Source: Lachnospiraceae bacterium UBA1258 (GTDB lineage Bacteria; Bacillota; Clostridia; Lachnospirales; Lachnospiraceae). Taken from it: DNA of 6,728 nt. The position numbers and the translations under genes are program-made. Shown in pieces: positions 1 through 5,663 of the stretch. The stretch lies in assembly GCA_002308235.1 (NCBI GenBank), contig DBVS01000079.1:2498-9225 (forward strand), read 5' to 3'. A model generated the notes under the pieces. The model searched no databases, was not told the DNA's origin, and saw only the letters and a list, made by a program, of their open reading frames with translations. Position 1 is the first letter of the stretch; every line of letters begins with the position of its first letter.

Positions 1-362
1 CCGAATACTTTTCCGCTTTTCTTTGCGGCCTCGTTCATTTCGGCAACGCTTCCCGTATCAACGCCTGCGGGCTTTTCGGTAAGAACATGCCAGCCCTTTT
101 CAAAGGCTTCCTTTGCTATTACGGGGTGCGAATAGTGGGGCGTGGCTATAATGACCACATCTGCTACCTTAGAATCAAGCAGCTTATGAAAATCGTCAAA
201 ATAGGAAATTTTTTCTCCGAATTTTTCCTTCATCCGCTCAAGTTTCCCGGGATTGTTGTCGCAAACCGCTGTGAGGACCGCATTCTCTATCACTCCTTCG
301 AACAGTTTCGTTGCATGAACCCCGCCCATATTGCCGACTCCGACAACCGCATATCTTAACAT
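1..362 (-). CDS. Gfo/Idh/MocA-family oxidoreductase, N-terminal part (runs off the left edge)
   Basis: Third gene of the minus-strand oxidoreductase operon; only the first 120 residues are in the window. They form the N-terminal Rossmann domain. Residues 4-13 make the first strand and dinucleotide loop (G8-V-G-N-M-G13), D35 ends the second strand and, as in related enzymes, would favour NAD over NADP, and E96-K97-P98 is the family motif whose lysine is normally catalytic. The ATG start is supported by a GGAGG at 371-375, eight bases upstream. The gene begins 14 bases after the stop of its neighbour, so the two are surely co-transcribed. The family acts on sugars, inositols, bilirubin-like compounds and glycosides using NAD(P)(H). 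The substrate-binding C-terminal domain is outside the window, so no substrate can be named. Family assignment is firm; function is open. Confidence 0.93.
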   Translation of the reverse strand, partial: MLRYAVVGVGNMGGVHATKLFEGVIENAVLTAVCDNNPGKLERMKEKFGEKISYFDDFHKLLDSKVADVVIIATPHYSHPVIAKEAFEKGWHVLTEKPAGVDTGSVAEMNEAAKKSGKVF

Positions 363-376
363 TACAAGAGCCTCCA

Positions 377-1540
377 CTATTTATAGTTTCCGAGAGTTAT
401 TGTCTCATCCGCAAAATTTTCTACGCTGGCACTCTTTTCGTAGAAATGCGGAGCAACGCTGACGGTACCGCCCGCTTTATAATAGATCGAGTCCTTTGGA
501 AGCGGAAACTCAACCGTCGTACCCGTAAACCCGGCCGCATATATCGCCGTGATCAGCTCAACGGTCTTCTTGCCGTCTATACCCGTGATCATTGGGCTTG
601 TGCCGTTTTCGATCGCAGTAAGATAATCATCTATCTCACCGGTGTGCCCCTCGTATTTGAGATCGGGAAGAGAATTGTAATACTCCGTGATCTTTTGAAC
701 CAGCTCGGGATTTCCCCCGTCCTTGGGGAAACCGTTTCCCTGACCCTCCTCGGCTTTTACATCAAAGGGAACGGCGATCTTTGCTTTCTCACACTGAAGA
801 GTGATCCCCTGTTCCTCGCCGTGATGGACCACGGAACTTGTTATCTCTGCCAGGCTGTTATCATCAAACTTAACGCAGGCCACGGAAATATCTTCAACCT
901 CCGCATTGTCATGCATGACATTGGAAAGCATGGCAACGACTGTTTTGGGAGCTTTGCCCGAAAGCCAGTTAAGCATATCGATATGATGCACCGCATGGTT
1001 CAGGGTGGGGCCGCCACCTTCTTTTTCCCAGGTTCCCCGCCACCAGAGATCGTAATAACAATGGGCTCTCCACCAGGCGGATTCAACTCTGGCAAATCGC
1101 ATCTTTCCGGCAAGATTGCTGTCAAGAAGCTTCTTTAACTTATAAACTCCGTTTCTGAAGCGATTCTGCGCAATGACACCGAGAGTCACGTTGTTTCTTT
1201 TCTGAGCTTCTAACATCCGGTCGCATTCTTCCACACTGGCAGCCATGGGCTTTTCCACCAGAACATTACAGCCGTGGTCCATGGCATCGATGCTTATGGA
1301 TGCATGTACATAGGGAGGTGTGCAGACATGTACCACATCTATCTTGATCCCCGAATTCAGCATGTCGGTATGATTGCTGAAAACCACGGCGTCAAGATCA
1401 TATTTTTTCTTTGTCGCCTCTGCTTTTTCGGGATAAATATCACAAAGCGCCACGATCCTGCATCTGTCAGGAAAAGTAAGAAGCCCCTGTATATGTGCGG
1501 AGGAAATTCCTCCTGTACCGACAACTGCTACATTTATCAT
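377..1540 (-). CDS. Gfo/Idh/MocA-family NAD(P)-dependent oxidoreductase, 387 aa
   Basis: Second gene of the operon. Residues 3-13 form the Rossmann strand and loop (G8-T-G-G-I-S13), D34 ends the second strand, and E96-K97-P98 carries the expected catalytic lysine. The C-terminal alpha/beta domain starts near residue 125. Its active-site segment at 175-188 reads GGGPTLNHAVHHID, so the usual G-G-x3-D-x3-H pattern has Asn181 in place of Asp, with His185 and His186 following. The length is typical for the family; the last 40 or so residues, after the final beta strand, form a tail of unclear role. I chose the ATG at 1540 rather than the in-frame GTG at 1543: the GGAG at 1548-1551 is seven bases from the ATG but only four from the GTG. 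It lies 12 bases after the upstream gene. The paralogue at 1-362 aligns with it without gaps through the EKP motif. Substrate unknown; a sugar, cyclitol or glycoside is likely. Confidence 0.93.
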   Translation of the reverse strand: MINVAVVGTGGISSAHIQGLLTFPDRCRIVALCDIYPEKAEATKKKYDLDAVVFSNHTDMLNSGIKIDVVHVCTPPYVHASISIDAMDHGCNVLVEKPMAASVEECDRMLEAQKRNNVTLGVIAQNRFRNGVYKLKKLLDSNLAGKMRFARVESAWWRAHCYYDLWWRGTWEKEGGGPTLNHAVHHIDMLNWLSGKAPKTVVAMLSNVMHDNAEVEDISVACVKFDDNSLAEITSSVVHHGEEQGITLQCEKAKIAVPFDVKAEEGQGNGFPKDGGNPELVQKITEYYNSLPDLKYEGHTGEIDDYLTAIENGTSPMITGIDGKKTVELITAIYAAGFTGTTVEFPLPKDSIYYKAGGTVSVAPHFYEKSASVENFADETITLGNYK

Positions 1541-1552
1541 CACTATTCTCCA

Positions 1553-2635
1553 TCATTTTACTTTTACGGCCTGAAGCTCCGCTCTTACGCAAAGCTCCGC
1601 GGCTTTGAAGGCATGCGCCTGAGTCATGGCATTCTCGGTCCTGTTAATACAGTCAAGGATCAGCTGCCCAAAGAAGGGGAATCCCACTTTGCCGGCTACG
1701 TCGAAATGCTGCTCGCCTTCTTTATTTACAAGGAAAACGTGATCCGTCGTGTTGTCGTGGGTTCCCACATTTACATACTTACGGATCTCTATATATCCTT
1801 CCGTTCCGATAATAAAGGTTCGCCCGTCTCCCCAGGTGGAAAGACCGTCGGGCGTGAACCAGTCTACTCTGAAGTGCTGTGTGGCTCCGTTGTCACCGAC
1901 TAACGTTGCATCGCCGAAGTCTTCAAGTTCGGGATCGTCGGGGTGATTGTAGTTACCCACTTCACTGTATGCCACATGGGCATTTTCTTCATCACAATAG
2001 TATAAAAACTGCTCTATCTGGTGGCTTCCGATGTCGCAAAGAATACCGCCGTACTGCGCCTTTTTGTAAAACCAGTCGGGTCTTGAGGAGTGAGGACCCT
2101 CTCTATGCGGTCCGAAACCGTCGATATGGATCGGGCGTCCGATGGCACCTGCCTTAATAAGTTCTCCTGCAAATACAGCGGATTCCACATGGATACGCTC
2201 GCTGTAGTAAACCATGTACTTTCTCCCGGTTCTTTCTACGGCTTCCTTCGCTGCTGCCAGCTGTTCCAAAGAAACCAGAGGAGCCTTATCGGTAAAGTAG
2301 TCCTTTCCCGCATTCATGGCCCTGATTCCGAGAGGACATCTTTCGCTTGTGATGGCCGCTCCGCAAACAAGCTTAACCTCGGGATCGGAAAAGATTTCCT
2401 CCTCGCTTTTCGCAACCTTTACACCGGGATAGGTTTCAACGAATTTCTTAACTCTTTCTTCGCTGGCGTCATATACCCACTTAAGGGTTGCTCCCGCTTC
2501 TATAAGACCGTTGCACATTCCGTAAATATGTCCGTGATTAAGGGCTATTGCGGCAATGCAAAATTCTCCGGGCTTTACCACAGGGGCGGGTTTTCCTTTC
2601 GGTGCGTAATTCATTCCGTCTTTCTTTTCGCTCAT
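1553..2635 (-). CDS. Divergent Gfo/Idh/MocA-family oxidoreductase, 360 aa, first gene of the operon
   Basis: First gene of the minus-strand operon. The canonical glycine-rich loop is missing: after the first strand (residues 26-32) the loop reads LNHGHIYG, so nucleotide binding must differ from the textbook G-x-G-x-x-G. The rest of the fold is present. D56 ends the second strand, D116-K117-A-P119 stands where the family has EKP and keeps the lysine, and G196-G197-x3-D201-x3-H205 is an exact match to the conserved catalytic pattern. The start is the ATG at 2635, not the in-frame ATG at 2674. A perfect GGAGG at 2643-2647 sits seven bases upstream of the former and would be inside the coding sequence of the latter. 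The gene is divergent from the AraC regulator across a 315-base region that carries its probable promoter. The substrate is unknown; the family assignment is secure from the C-terminal motif. Confidence 0.92.
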   Translation of the reverse strand: MSEKKDGMNYAPKGKPAPVVKPGEFCIAAIALNHGHIYGMCNGLIEAGATLKWVYDASEERVKKFVETYPGVKVAKSEEEIFSDPEVKLVCGAAITSERCPLGIRAMNAGKDYFTDKAPLVSLEQLAAAKEAVERTGRKYMVYYSERIHVESAVFAGELIKAGAIGRPIHIDGFGPHREGPHSSRPDWFYKKAQYGGILCDIGSHQIEQFLYYCDEENAHVAYSEVGNYNHPDDPELEDFGDATLVGDNGATQHFRVDWFTPDGLSTWGDGRTFIIGTEGYIEIRKYVNVGTHDNTTDHVFLVNKEGEQHFDVAGKVGFPFFGQLILDCINRTENAMTQAHAFKAAELCVRAELQAVKVK

Positions 2636-2642
2636 ACGGTAA

Positions 2643-2647
2643 CCTCC
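2643..2647 (-). promoter_or_regulatory. Ribosome binding site that fixes the start of the first oxidoreductase gene
   Basis: The minus strand reads GGAGG here, seven bases before the ATG at 2635. The longer in-frame reading from 2674 would translate this site as part of the protein and has no such site in front of it, so the shorter 360-residue product is preferred. Confidence 0.85.
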
Positions 2648-2705
2648 AAAAGACACGGTGAATGGGATATCCATCCGTTAAACGTGATCTTGCTTTTCTG
2701 CTTTG

Positions 2706-2711
2706 AATATA
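2706..2711 (-). promoter_or_regulatory. Candidate extended -10 of the oxidoreductase operon promoter
   Basis: The minus strand reads TGCTATATT, an extended -10 (TG-n-TATATT), with the hexamer at 2711-2706. Transcription would start near 2699 and leave a leader of about 64 bases before the ATG at 2635. No hexamer resembling TTGACA lies 16-18 bases upstream, so the promoter probably needs an activator. That fits the divergent AraC-family gene and the palindrome centred about 60 bases upstream of the predicted start point. Confidence 0.5.
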
Positions 2712-2751
2712 GCACAGGGACGGATCATACTCTTACACTATGACGATTAAA

Positions 2752-2765
2752 ATTTTGCGCAAAAT
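2752..2765. promoter_or_regulatory. Perfect 14-base palindrome, candidate operator
   Basis: ATTTTGCGCAAAAT is identical to its own reverse complement. It is centred at 2758.5, about 60 bases upstream of the predicted start of the oxidoreductase operon, a usual place for an upstream activator. Two near-copies occur closer to the AraC-family gene. The binding protein is inferred to be that regulator; an unlinked LacI-type regulator is possible, because the symmetric CG-centred form is also typical of that family. Confidence 0.55.
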
Positions 2766-2835
2766 GATTTTTTAATTGCTTTATTTTCTACCTCTTTTTC
2801 CTTGTAACCTTATTATTTATCATTTTTCTATATAA

Positions 2836-2848
2836 ATTTGTGTAAAAT
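2836..2848 (-). promoter_or_regulatory. Candidate operator, second copy of the TTTTRCRCAAA element
   Basis: The minus strand reads ATTTTACACAAAT, matching the palindrome at 2752-2765 in its T-run, central CRC-type core and A-run. Its centre near 2841.5 lies 20 bases from the third copy and 83 bases from the first, close to two and eight helical turns. It sits about 58 bases upstream of the predicted start of the AraC-family gene. Confidence 0.4.
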
Positions 2849-2855
2849 TGTATCC

Positions 2856-2867
2856 TTTTACGCAAAG
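2856..2867 (+). promoter_or_regulatory. Candidate operator, third copy of the TTTTRCRCAAA element
   Basis: TTTTACGCAAAG differs from the core of the palindrome at 2752-2765 (TTTTGCGCAAAA) at two of twelve positions. Its centre at 2861.5 is about 38 bases upstream of the predicted start of the AraC-family gene, so a bound protein would cover or abut the -35 region. Depending on the contacts made, this could allow autoactivation or autorepression. Confidence 0.45.
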
Positions 2868-2887
2868 TTTTTCTTGACCTGCATCTG

Positions 2888-2893
2888 TATAAT
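2888..2893 (+). promoter_or_regulatory. Candidate -10 of the AraC-family gene promoter
   Basis: A perfect TATAAT, preceded by no good -35 at 17 bases (AAGTTT at 2865-2870). A TTGACC at 2874-2879 is only eight bases away and cannot pair with it; at 17 bases that hexamer would face TATGGT at 2897-2902, a poorer -10. The start point is therefore either near 2900 or near 2909. The weak -35 in the preferred reading suggests control by a bound protein. Confidence 0.45.
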
Positions 2894-2950
2894 ATATATG
2901 GTTATCATAAACAAATGATTCGATAACAGAAAGATAGACAGGAAACGGAT

Positions 2951-3820
2951 ATGAACAAAACTCCCGGCAAAAAATACCACGCAGTCGATTCCGAACTTGC
3001 CTGCGAAGTAAAGAGTGACGAAGCTCCCTTCGATGTTTCCGATGACATGCACAACCATGCCTGTCACGAAATACTCATTGTATTGAACGGCCATATCAAC
3101 ATGTACACCGAGTACTCCGGAATAACCCTTTCAAAGGGCGACGCGGCTCTGATACCCATGTACGTTTTTCATAACGGGATCGTTCCGGATCTTGAACGGT
3201 ATGACCGTATAGTTATTAATGTCGATGAAGGCGTGCTGAAAGCAGCCTCCGGACCCAATATGGATTTGAACGGATGCTTTGTCCCCTACAATGACCACAG
3301 TATACATAGCATCCATCTTGAGGATGAAGATCTTGCAGATATAGAAAATTACGCGGTCAATCTTCAAAAATGCATTTTAAGCAACGAACCCGGCGCCGAT
3401 ATTGCCGCAGATGCGTTCCTTAAGCTTATTATGATAAAAGTAAATTCCCATTATTCGAAGAGCGCCATGACCTATTATCCCAACACCATGCCCGAACTGG
3501 TGCGCAAGACCTTCGACTATGTGGACAAGCACTTTACCGAGAATATTTCCCTTTCCATGCTTGAAAATGAGATCCACAACAACGGCACATATATTTCCAG
3601 GTGCTTAAAGAAAATATCCGGTCTTTCTTTGTCACAGTATATAATCGCAAAAAGGATCACCCTTGCCTGCAAGCTCTTAAAAGAGGGCAAAAACGCCAGT
3701 GAAGCCTGCTACATGTCAGGCTTTAACAACTATTCGAATTTCTCCCGCACCTTTACAAAGCAGGTTGGAAAATCCCCCAAACGATTCCAGCTTGAGTGCA
3801 GAAAGAGCCAGAAAACCTGA
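2951..3820 (+). CDS. AraC-family transcriptional regulator with N-terminal cupin sensor, 289 aa
   Basis: Residues about 30-90 form a cupin-like sensing domain: H34, H36, H39 and E40 lie in the first conserved cupin stretch and the segment around G63-D64 to H74 in the second. This matches sugar-sensing AraC proteins. Residues about 185-283 are the two-helix-turn-helix DNA-binding domain, with the first motif at roughly 199-236 and the second at roughly 248-280, ending in the typical GFNNYSNFSRTF and GKSPKRF segments. The ATG start has a modest AGGAAA upstream at 2940-2945; no alternative start is better. It is divergent from the three-oxidoreductase operon, which it most probably controls in response to a sugar or related inducer bound by the cupin. 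Three repeated elements in the shared upstream region are candidate binding sites. The family is certain; the target and effector are inferred. Confidence 0.93.
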   Translation: MNKTPGKKYHAVDSELACEVKSDEAPFDVSDDMHNHACHEILIVLNGHINMYTEYSGITLSKGDAALIPMYVFHNGIVPDLERYDRIVINVDEGVLKAASGPNMDLNGCFVPYNDHSIHSIHLEDEDLADIENYAVNLQKCILSNEPGADIAADAFLKLIMIKVNSHYSKSAMTYYPNTMPELVRKTFDYVDKHFTENISLSMLENEIHNNGTYISRCLKKISGLSLSQYIIAKRITLACKLLKEGKNASEACYMSGFNNYSNFSRTFTKQVGKSPKRFQLECRKSQKT

Positions 3821-3853
3821 TGATTCCGCGCTTTTCCCACCTAAAAAATATGG

Positions 3854-3882
3854 TTGACAGTTATTACGGTTAGTGATATATT
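3854..3882 (+). promoter_or_regulatory. Near-consensus sigma-A promoter of the padR operon
   Basis: TTGACA at 3854-3859 is followed, after exactly 17 bases, by TATATT at 3877-3882, predicting a start near 3889. This is the strongest promoter in the window. The -10 lies inside the tandem repeat described at 3863-3902, so a protein bound there would block RNA polymerase. Confidence 0.8.
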
Positions 3883-3902
3883 ACGTTTAGTGATATATCA
3901 CT
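3863..3902. repeat. 17-base tandem repeat ending in a palindrome; probable PadR operator
   Basis: Two head-to-tail 17-base units, 3863-3879 and 3880-3896, differ at one base (ATTACGKTTAGTGATAT). The second runs into a perfect 14-base palindrome, AGTGATATATCACT, at 3889-3902. The first copy of that element, at 3872-3885, has the same left half and a degenerate right half (one mismatched pair in the inner twelve). Site one covers the -10 and site two covers the start point. PadR proteins are dimers that commonly repress their own operon by binding palindromes at the promoter, so these are the likely sites. The assignment is inference from position and symmetry. Confidence 0.7.
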
Positions 3903-3930
3903 GACTGTTTTTTGTTTCAAAGGAGTCAAC

Positions 3931-4254
3931 GTGAAAGACAATGTTAAAAGCGGTGCTCTGACAGAGGTCACCTTCTTTATACTGCTTTCTTTGTATGTAC
4001 CGAAACACGGATACGCCATCATGCAGTTTATCGAAGAAAAGACCGGAGGCAGACTGATCCTCGGAGCAGGTTCTTTGTACGGGGCAATCAATACCCTTAC
4101 GGAAAAAGGATGGATCGAGCCCTTTGGAGAAGAGGGTCGCACCAAAGAGTACGTCATTACTCCCTTCGGACGTGAAATAGCGGAAAAAGAACTGCGCCGC
4201 CTTAAGGAACTTACTGCCATTGCTTCCGAAATCGTTGGAGGTAACTGCGCATGA
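3931..4254 (+). CDS. PadR-family transcriptional regulator, 107 aa
   Basis: A short PadR-type winged helix-turn-helix protein. Residues about 8-36 contain the first helices with the characteristic L-S-x-x-P-x-H-G-Y-A-I pattern (19-30). Residues 46-58 (GAGSLYGAINTL) form the recognition helix, and 59-76 form the wing with the family pattern GW-I-x6-GR-x-KEY. Residues 79-103 form the C-terminal dimerisation helix, whose short length places it in the compact PadR subgroup. Translation starts at a GTG with AGGAG at 3921-3925, five bases upstream. The stop overlaps the next start as ATGA at 4251-4254, so the two are translationally coupled. It probably represses its own operon through the repeats over its promoter; ligand or signal unknown. 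Other compact PadR proteins respond to antibiotics or envelope stress. Confidence 0.92.
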   Translation: MKDNVKSGALTEVTFFILLSLYVPKHGYAIMQFIEEKTGGRLILGAGSLYGAINTLTEKGWIEPFGEEGRTKEYVITPFGREIAEKELRRLKELTAIASEIVGGNCA

Positions 4255-4850
4255 GCCTTAAAAAGAACCGATATTTTGCGGGCTTTATGGGAGCCCAGGC
4301 CAAATGGCTGAATTCCATGTCGAAAAAGGGTTACCGCCTGATCAAAACCGGGAAGCTTCAATACGAATTTGACGAGTGCGAACCCGACAAGTACGTTTAC
4401 ACCGTTGAATACGTTGGGGACAAATCCAGAGAAGAATCGGATAAATACAAGGAATTTCTGGAAAGTATCGGGTACCGGGTTTTCTACAAAAACATCACCC
4501 TCGATTATTCCCCCGGAAAGATTACGTATCGCCCCTGGGCGGAAAAGGGCGGTCGTATTTCAACCACGCGGTCCACTCTGTTTAAAGAACTTTTGATTAT
4601 TGAAAAAGAAAATGACGGAACTCCCTTCGAGCTCCACACGGAAAAAGAGGACAAAGCAAACTATTATAAAAGACTCAGCCAACCCTGGTATTATCTCGTA
4701 TTCCTGTTTCTTTTGTTCGCAATACTGGCTTGGCCCCTCATCCCCGGCGTGATTGCTCTTGCTGCTTTAGCCCTTTTGAGTATTGTTCCGATAATCATAG
4801 CGGAAGTAAAAATACATAAACTGAAAAAAGAAAACCAATTGGAGGAATAA
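4251..4850 (+). CDS. DUF2812-like membrane protein, 199 aa, partner of PadR
   Basis: Residues 1-120 are a soluble domain of the kind found in DUF2812 proteins, with an early G-x-x-x-x-x-A-K-W-L-N-x-M-S-x-K-G-Y-R-L pattern at 11-30 and alternating beta and helical stretches. Two hydrophobic segments at about 147-161 and 163-184 follow and predict a membrane hairpin, and the C-terminal tail is rich in Lys and Glu. A GGAGG at 4237-4241 lies nine bases before the ATG, which overlaps the padR stop. DUF2812 genes commonly sit directly behind a PadR regulator in Firmicutes, and this arrangement supports the call. The molecular function of the family is not established; a membrane-linked sensor or co-regulator role for the PadR protein is only a guess. 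Confidence 0.8.
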   Translation: MSLKKNRYFAGFMGAQAKWLNSMSKKGYRLIKTGKLQYEFDECEPDKYVYTVEYVGDKSREESDKYKEFLESIGYRVFYKNITLDYSPGKITYRPWAEKGGRISTTRSTLFKELLIIEKENDGTPFELHTEKEDKANYYKRLSQPWYYLVFLFLLFAILAWPLIPGVIALAALALLSIVPIIIAEVKIHKLKKENQLEE

Positions 4851-4853
4851 AAA

Positions 4854-5258
4854 ATGTTCAGAAAAAGAGGAAACTGGAAAATTGCAATACCCGTAATGAT
4901 ACTTGTGCTTGGTATTGTATTCGTGATGAAGTTTTTAGGAATAGGTTCTTTCCGTTTTACCCTTCGTTTAGGCTATGCGGGAAATCAAACCAGCCATGTA
5001 GTGGAAGGAAGCTACGCCAAGGTATCCGGCAAAATGTCCCATACACTTTCGCCTTCCAAGGATGCCACTGCCGTTCATTGTGAGATTACTACCAAGGAAG
5101 GAAATTTGAATGTAAAGCTCACGGAAAAATCAACCGGGAAAGTTCTTTACGAAGAAGTAATATCCGGAAACACCACCTTCGATGTTCCCGCTGACGGAAA
5201 AGTCACCATCAACATGTCAACGGAGTCTCACCAGGGAAGCTTCAAATTCACATACTGA
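4854..5258 (+). CDS. Small membrane-anchored protein with extracytoplasmic beta-rich domain, 134 aa
   Basis: I do not recognise this protein. It starts with basic residues (R3, K4, R5, K9), then a hydrophobic segment at about 10-32 with no lipobox cysteine or clear signal-peptidase site, so it is likely a signal anchor. Residues 33-134 would lie outside the membrane. They are polar, with alternating beta-strand patterns and repeated Ser/Thr/Gly turns, and suggest a small all-beta domain. There is one cysteine (C76). The C-terminal strands (about 85-134) have the look of small beta-sandwich domains in Firmicute surface lipoproteins, ending in a G-S-F-K-F strand; this resemblance is an impression only. 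A GGAGG at 4841-4845, overlapping the end of the preceding gene, is eight bases from the ATG. As last gene before the terminator, it is probably an effector of the PadR operon. Confidence 0.8.
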   Translation: MFRKRGNWKIAIPVMILVLGIVFVMKFLGIGSFRFTLRLGYAGNQTSHVVEGSYAKVSGKMSHTLSPSKDATAVHCEITTKEGNLNVKLTEKSTGKVLYEEVISGNTTFDVPADGKVTINMSTESHQGSFKFTY

Positions 5259-5272
5259 TAAAACAGCAATCT

Positions 5273-5301
5273 AAAAGGGAAGCCGCTTGGCTTCCCTTTT
5301 T
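5273..5301. terminator. Strong, probably bidirectional intrinsic terminator
   Basis: Bases 5273-5284 and 5289-5300 are perfectly complementary, a 12-pair stem (AAAAGGGAAGCC) with a four-base GCTT loop. The right arm ends in a run of five T for the plus-strand operon, and the left arm gives a run of four T on the minus strand. It lies between two converging genes whose stops are at 5258 and 5320, so it probably ends both the padR and the GH112-rhaM transcripts, more efficiently for the former. Confidence 0.88.
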
Positions 5302-5319
5302 GTATATCGATCTGTTTGC

Positions 5320-5631
5320 TTAATCGAGATGAAATACAGTCTTTAAATCAATGGCAACGGGACTGTTATCGGGATTGGTCTCCATGATATCGGCCATGAA
5401 ATCCCACCATTTACGGTTGATCGCGGTGTCTGCACCCTTTGCCCAGAGCTCTTCGTTTTCGATTTCGATGTAACCGAAAAGAGTAAGGGTTTCTTTATCA
5501 AGGAAAATCGTATAATTCTTTCCGCCGTGCTCGTGGATCATGTCCTGCATCTCGGGCCAAAGCTCGTTGTGACGCTTTTCGTACTCGGCTTCCTGTCCGG
5601 GATAAAGCTTCATTTTAAAACCTTTAATCAT
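5320..5631 (-). CDS. rhaM: L-rhamnose mutarotase, 103 aa
   Basis: Converts the alpha and beta anomers of L-rhamnose in the cytoplasm so that released or imported sugar can enter the isomerase pathway. The protein matches the whole length of E. coli RhaM (104 aa). H21 corresponds to the catalytic His22, Y40 to Tyr41, and W75-W76 to the paired tryptophans of the sugar pocket. The segments around RRHNxxWPE, Y-x-I-x-LDK and NPDNSPV are conserved with little change. The ATG at 5631 is chosen over an upstream in-frame TTG at 5649: AAAGGAG at 5640-5646 is eight bases from the ATG and would be coding in the longer form, and E. coli RhaM begins at the same place. It follows the GH112 gene by 32 bases and precedes the shared terminator. 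The partner strongly suggests that it processes rhamnose set free by that phosphorylase. Confidence 0.95.
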   Translation of the reverse strand: MIKGFKMKLYPGQEAEYEKRHNELWPEMQDMIHEHGGKNYTIFLDKETLTLFGYIEIENEELWAKGADTAINRKWWDFMADIMETNPDNSPVAIDLKTVFHLD

Positions 5632-5663
5632 TTTGTTTTCTCCTTTCAAAGATCCTCAGTCGC

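Larger units (their letters stand above)
2636..2950. promoter_or_regulatory. Divergent control region between the oxidoreductase operon and the AraC-family gene
   Basis: This 315-base gap holds no convincing gene. It is AT-rich in its middle (roughly 2745-2860) and contains a candidate minus-strand promoter, a candidate plus-strand promoter and three related short elements, each listed separately. Such an arrangement is typical where an AraC-type regulator controls both itself and the adjacent catabolic operon. Confidence 0.75.

Noticed and set aside
311..1138. Long open frame on the plus strand (275 codons) opposite the middle oxidoreductase
   Set aside because: It is antisense to a gene with clear family motifs and a good ribosome site, has no recognisable protein features and no upstream site of its own.
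2663..2674. Short palindrome GGATATCC in the leader of the oxidoreductase operon
   Set aside because: Only eight bases are symmetric and there is no second copy; expected by chance.
2090..2743. 217-codon plus-strand open frame opposite the first oxidoreductase and running into the control region
   Set aside because: It is opposite a well-supported gene, its composition is that of a shadow frame, and no credible start signal precedes it.
2874..2893. TTGACC and TATAAT as one promoter for the AraC-family gene
   Set aside because: The spacer is only eight bases, far too short for sigma-A. Only the TATAAT is kept as a candidate -10.
2901..2927. Inverted repeat GTTATC...GATAAC in the leader of the AraC-family gene
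   Set aside because: Six-base AT-rich arms 15 bases apart are weak and can arise by chance; there is no matching second copy. A minor regulatory role cannot be excluded.
3821..3853. Possible terminator after the AraC-family gene
   Set aside because: No stable stem with a following T-run is visible between the stop and the next promoter, so none is annotated and some read-through into padR is possible.
3870..4361. 163-codon minus-strand open frame across padR and the start of the DUF2812-like gene
   Set aside because: It would cover the padR promoter and operator and has Ser/Pro-rich shadow-like composition; the plus-strand genes have matching ribosome sites and family motifs.
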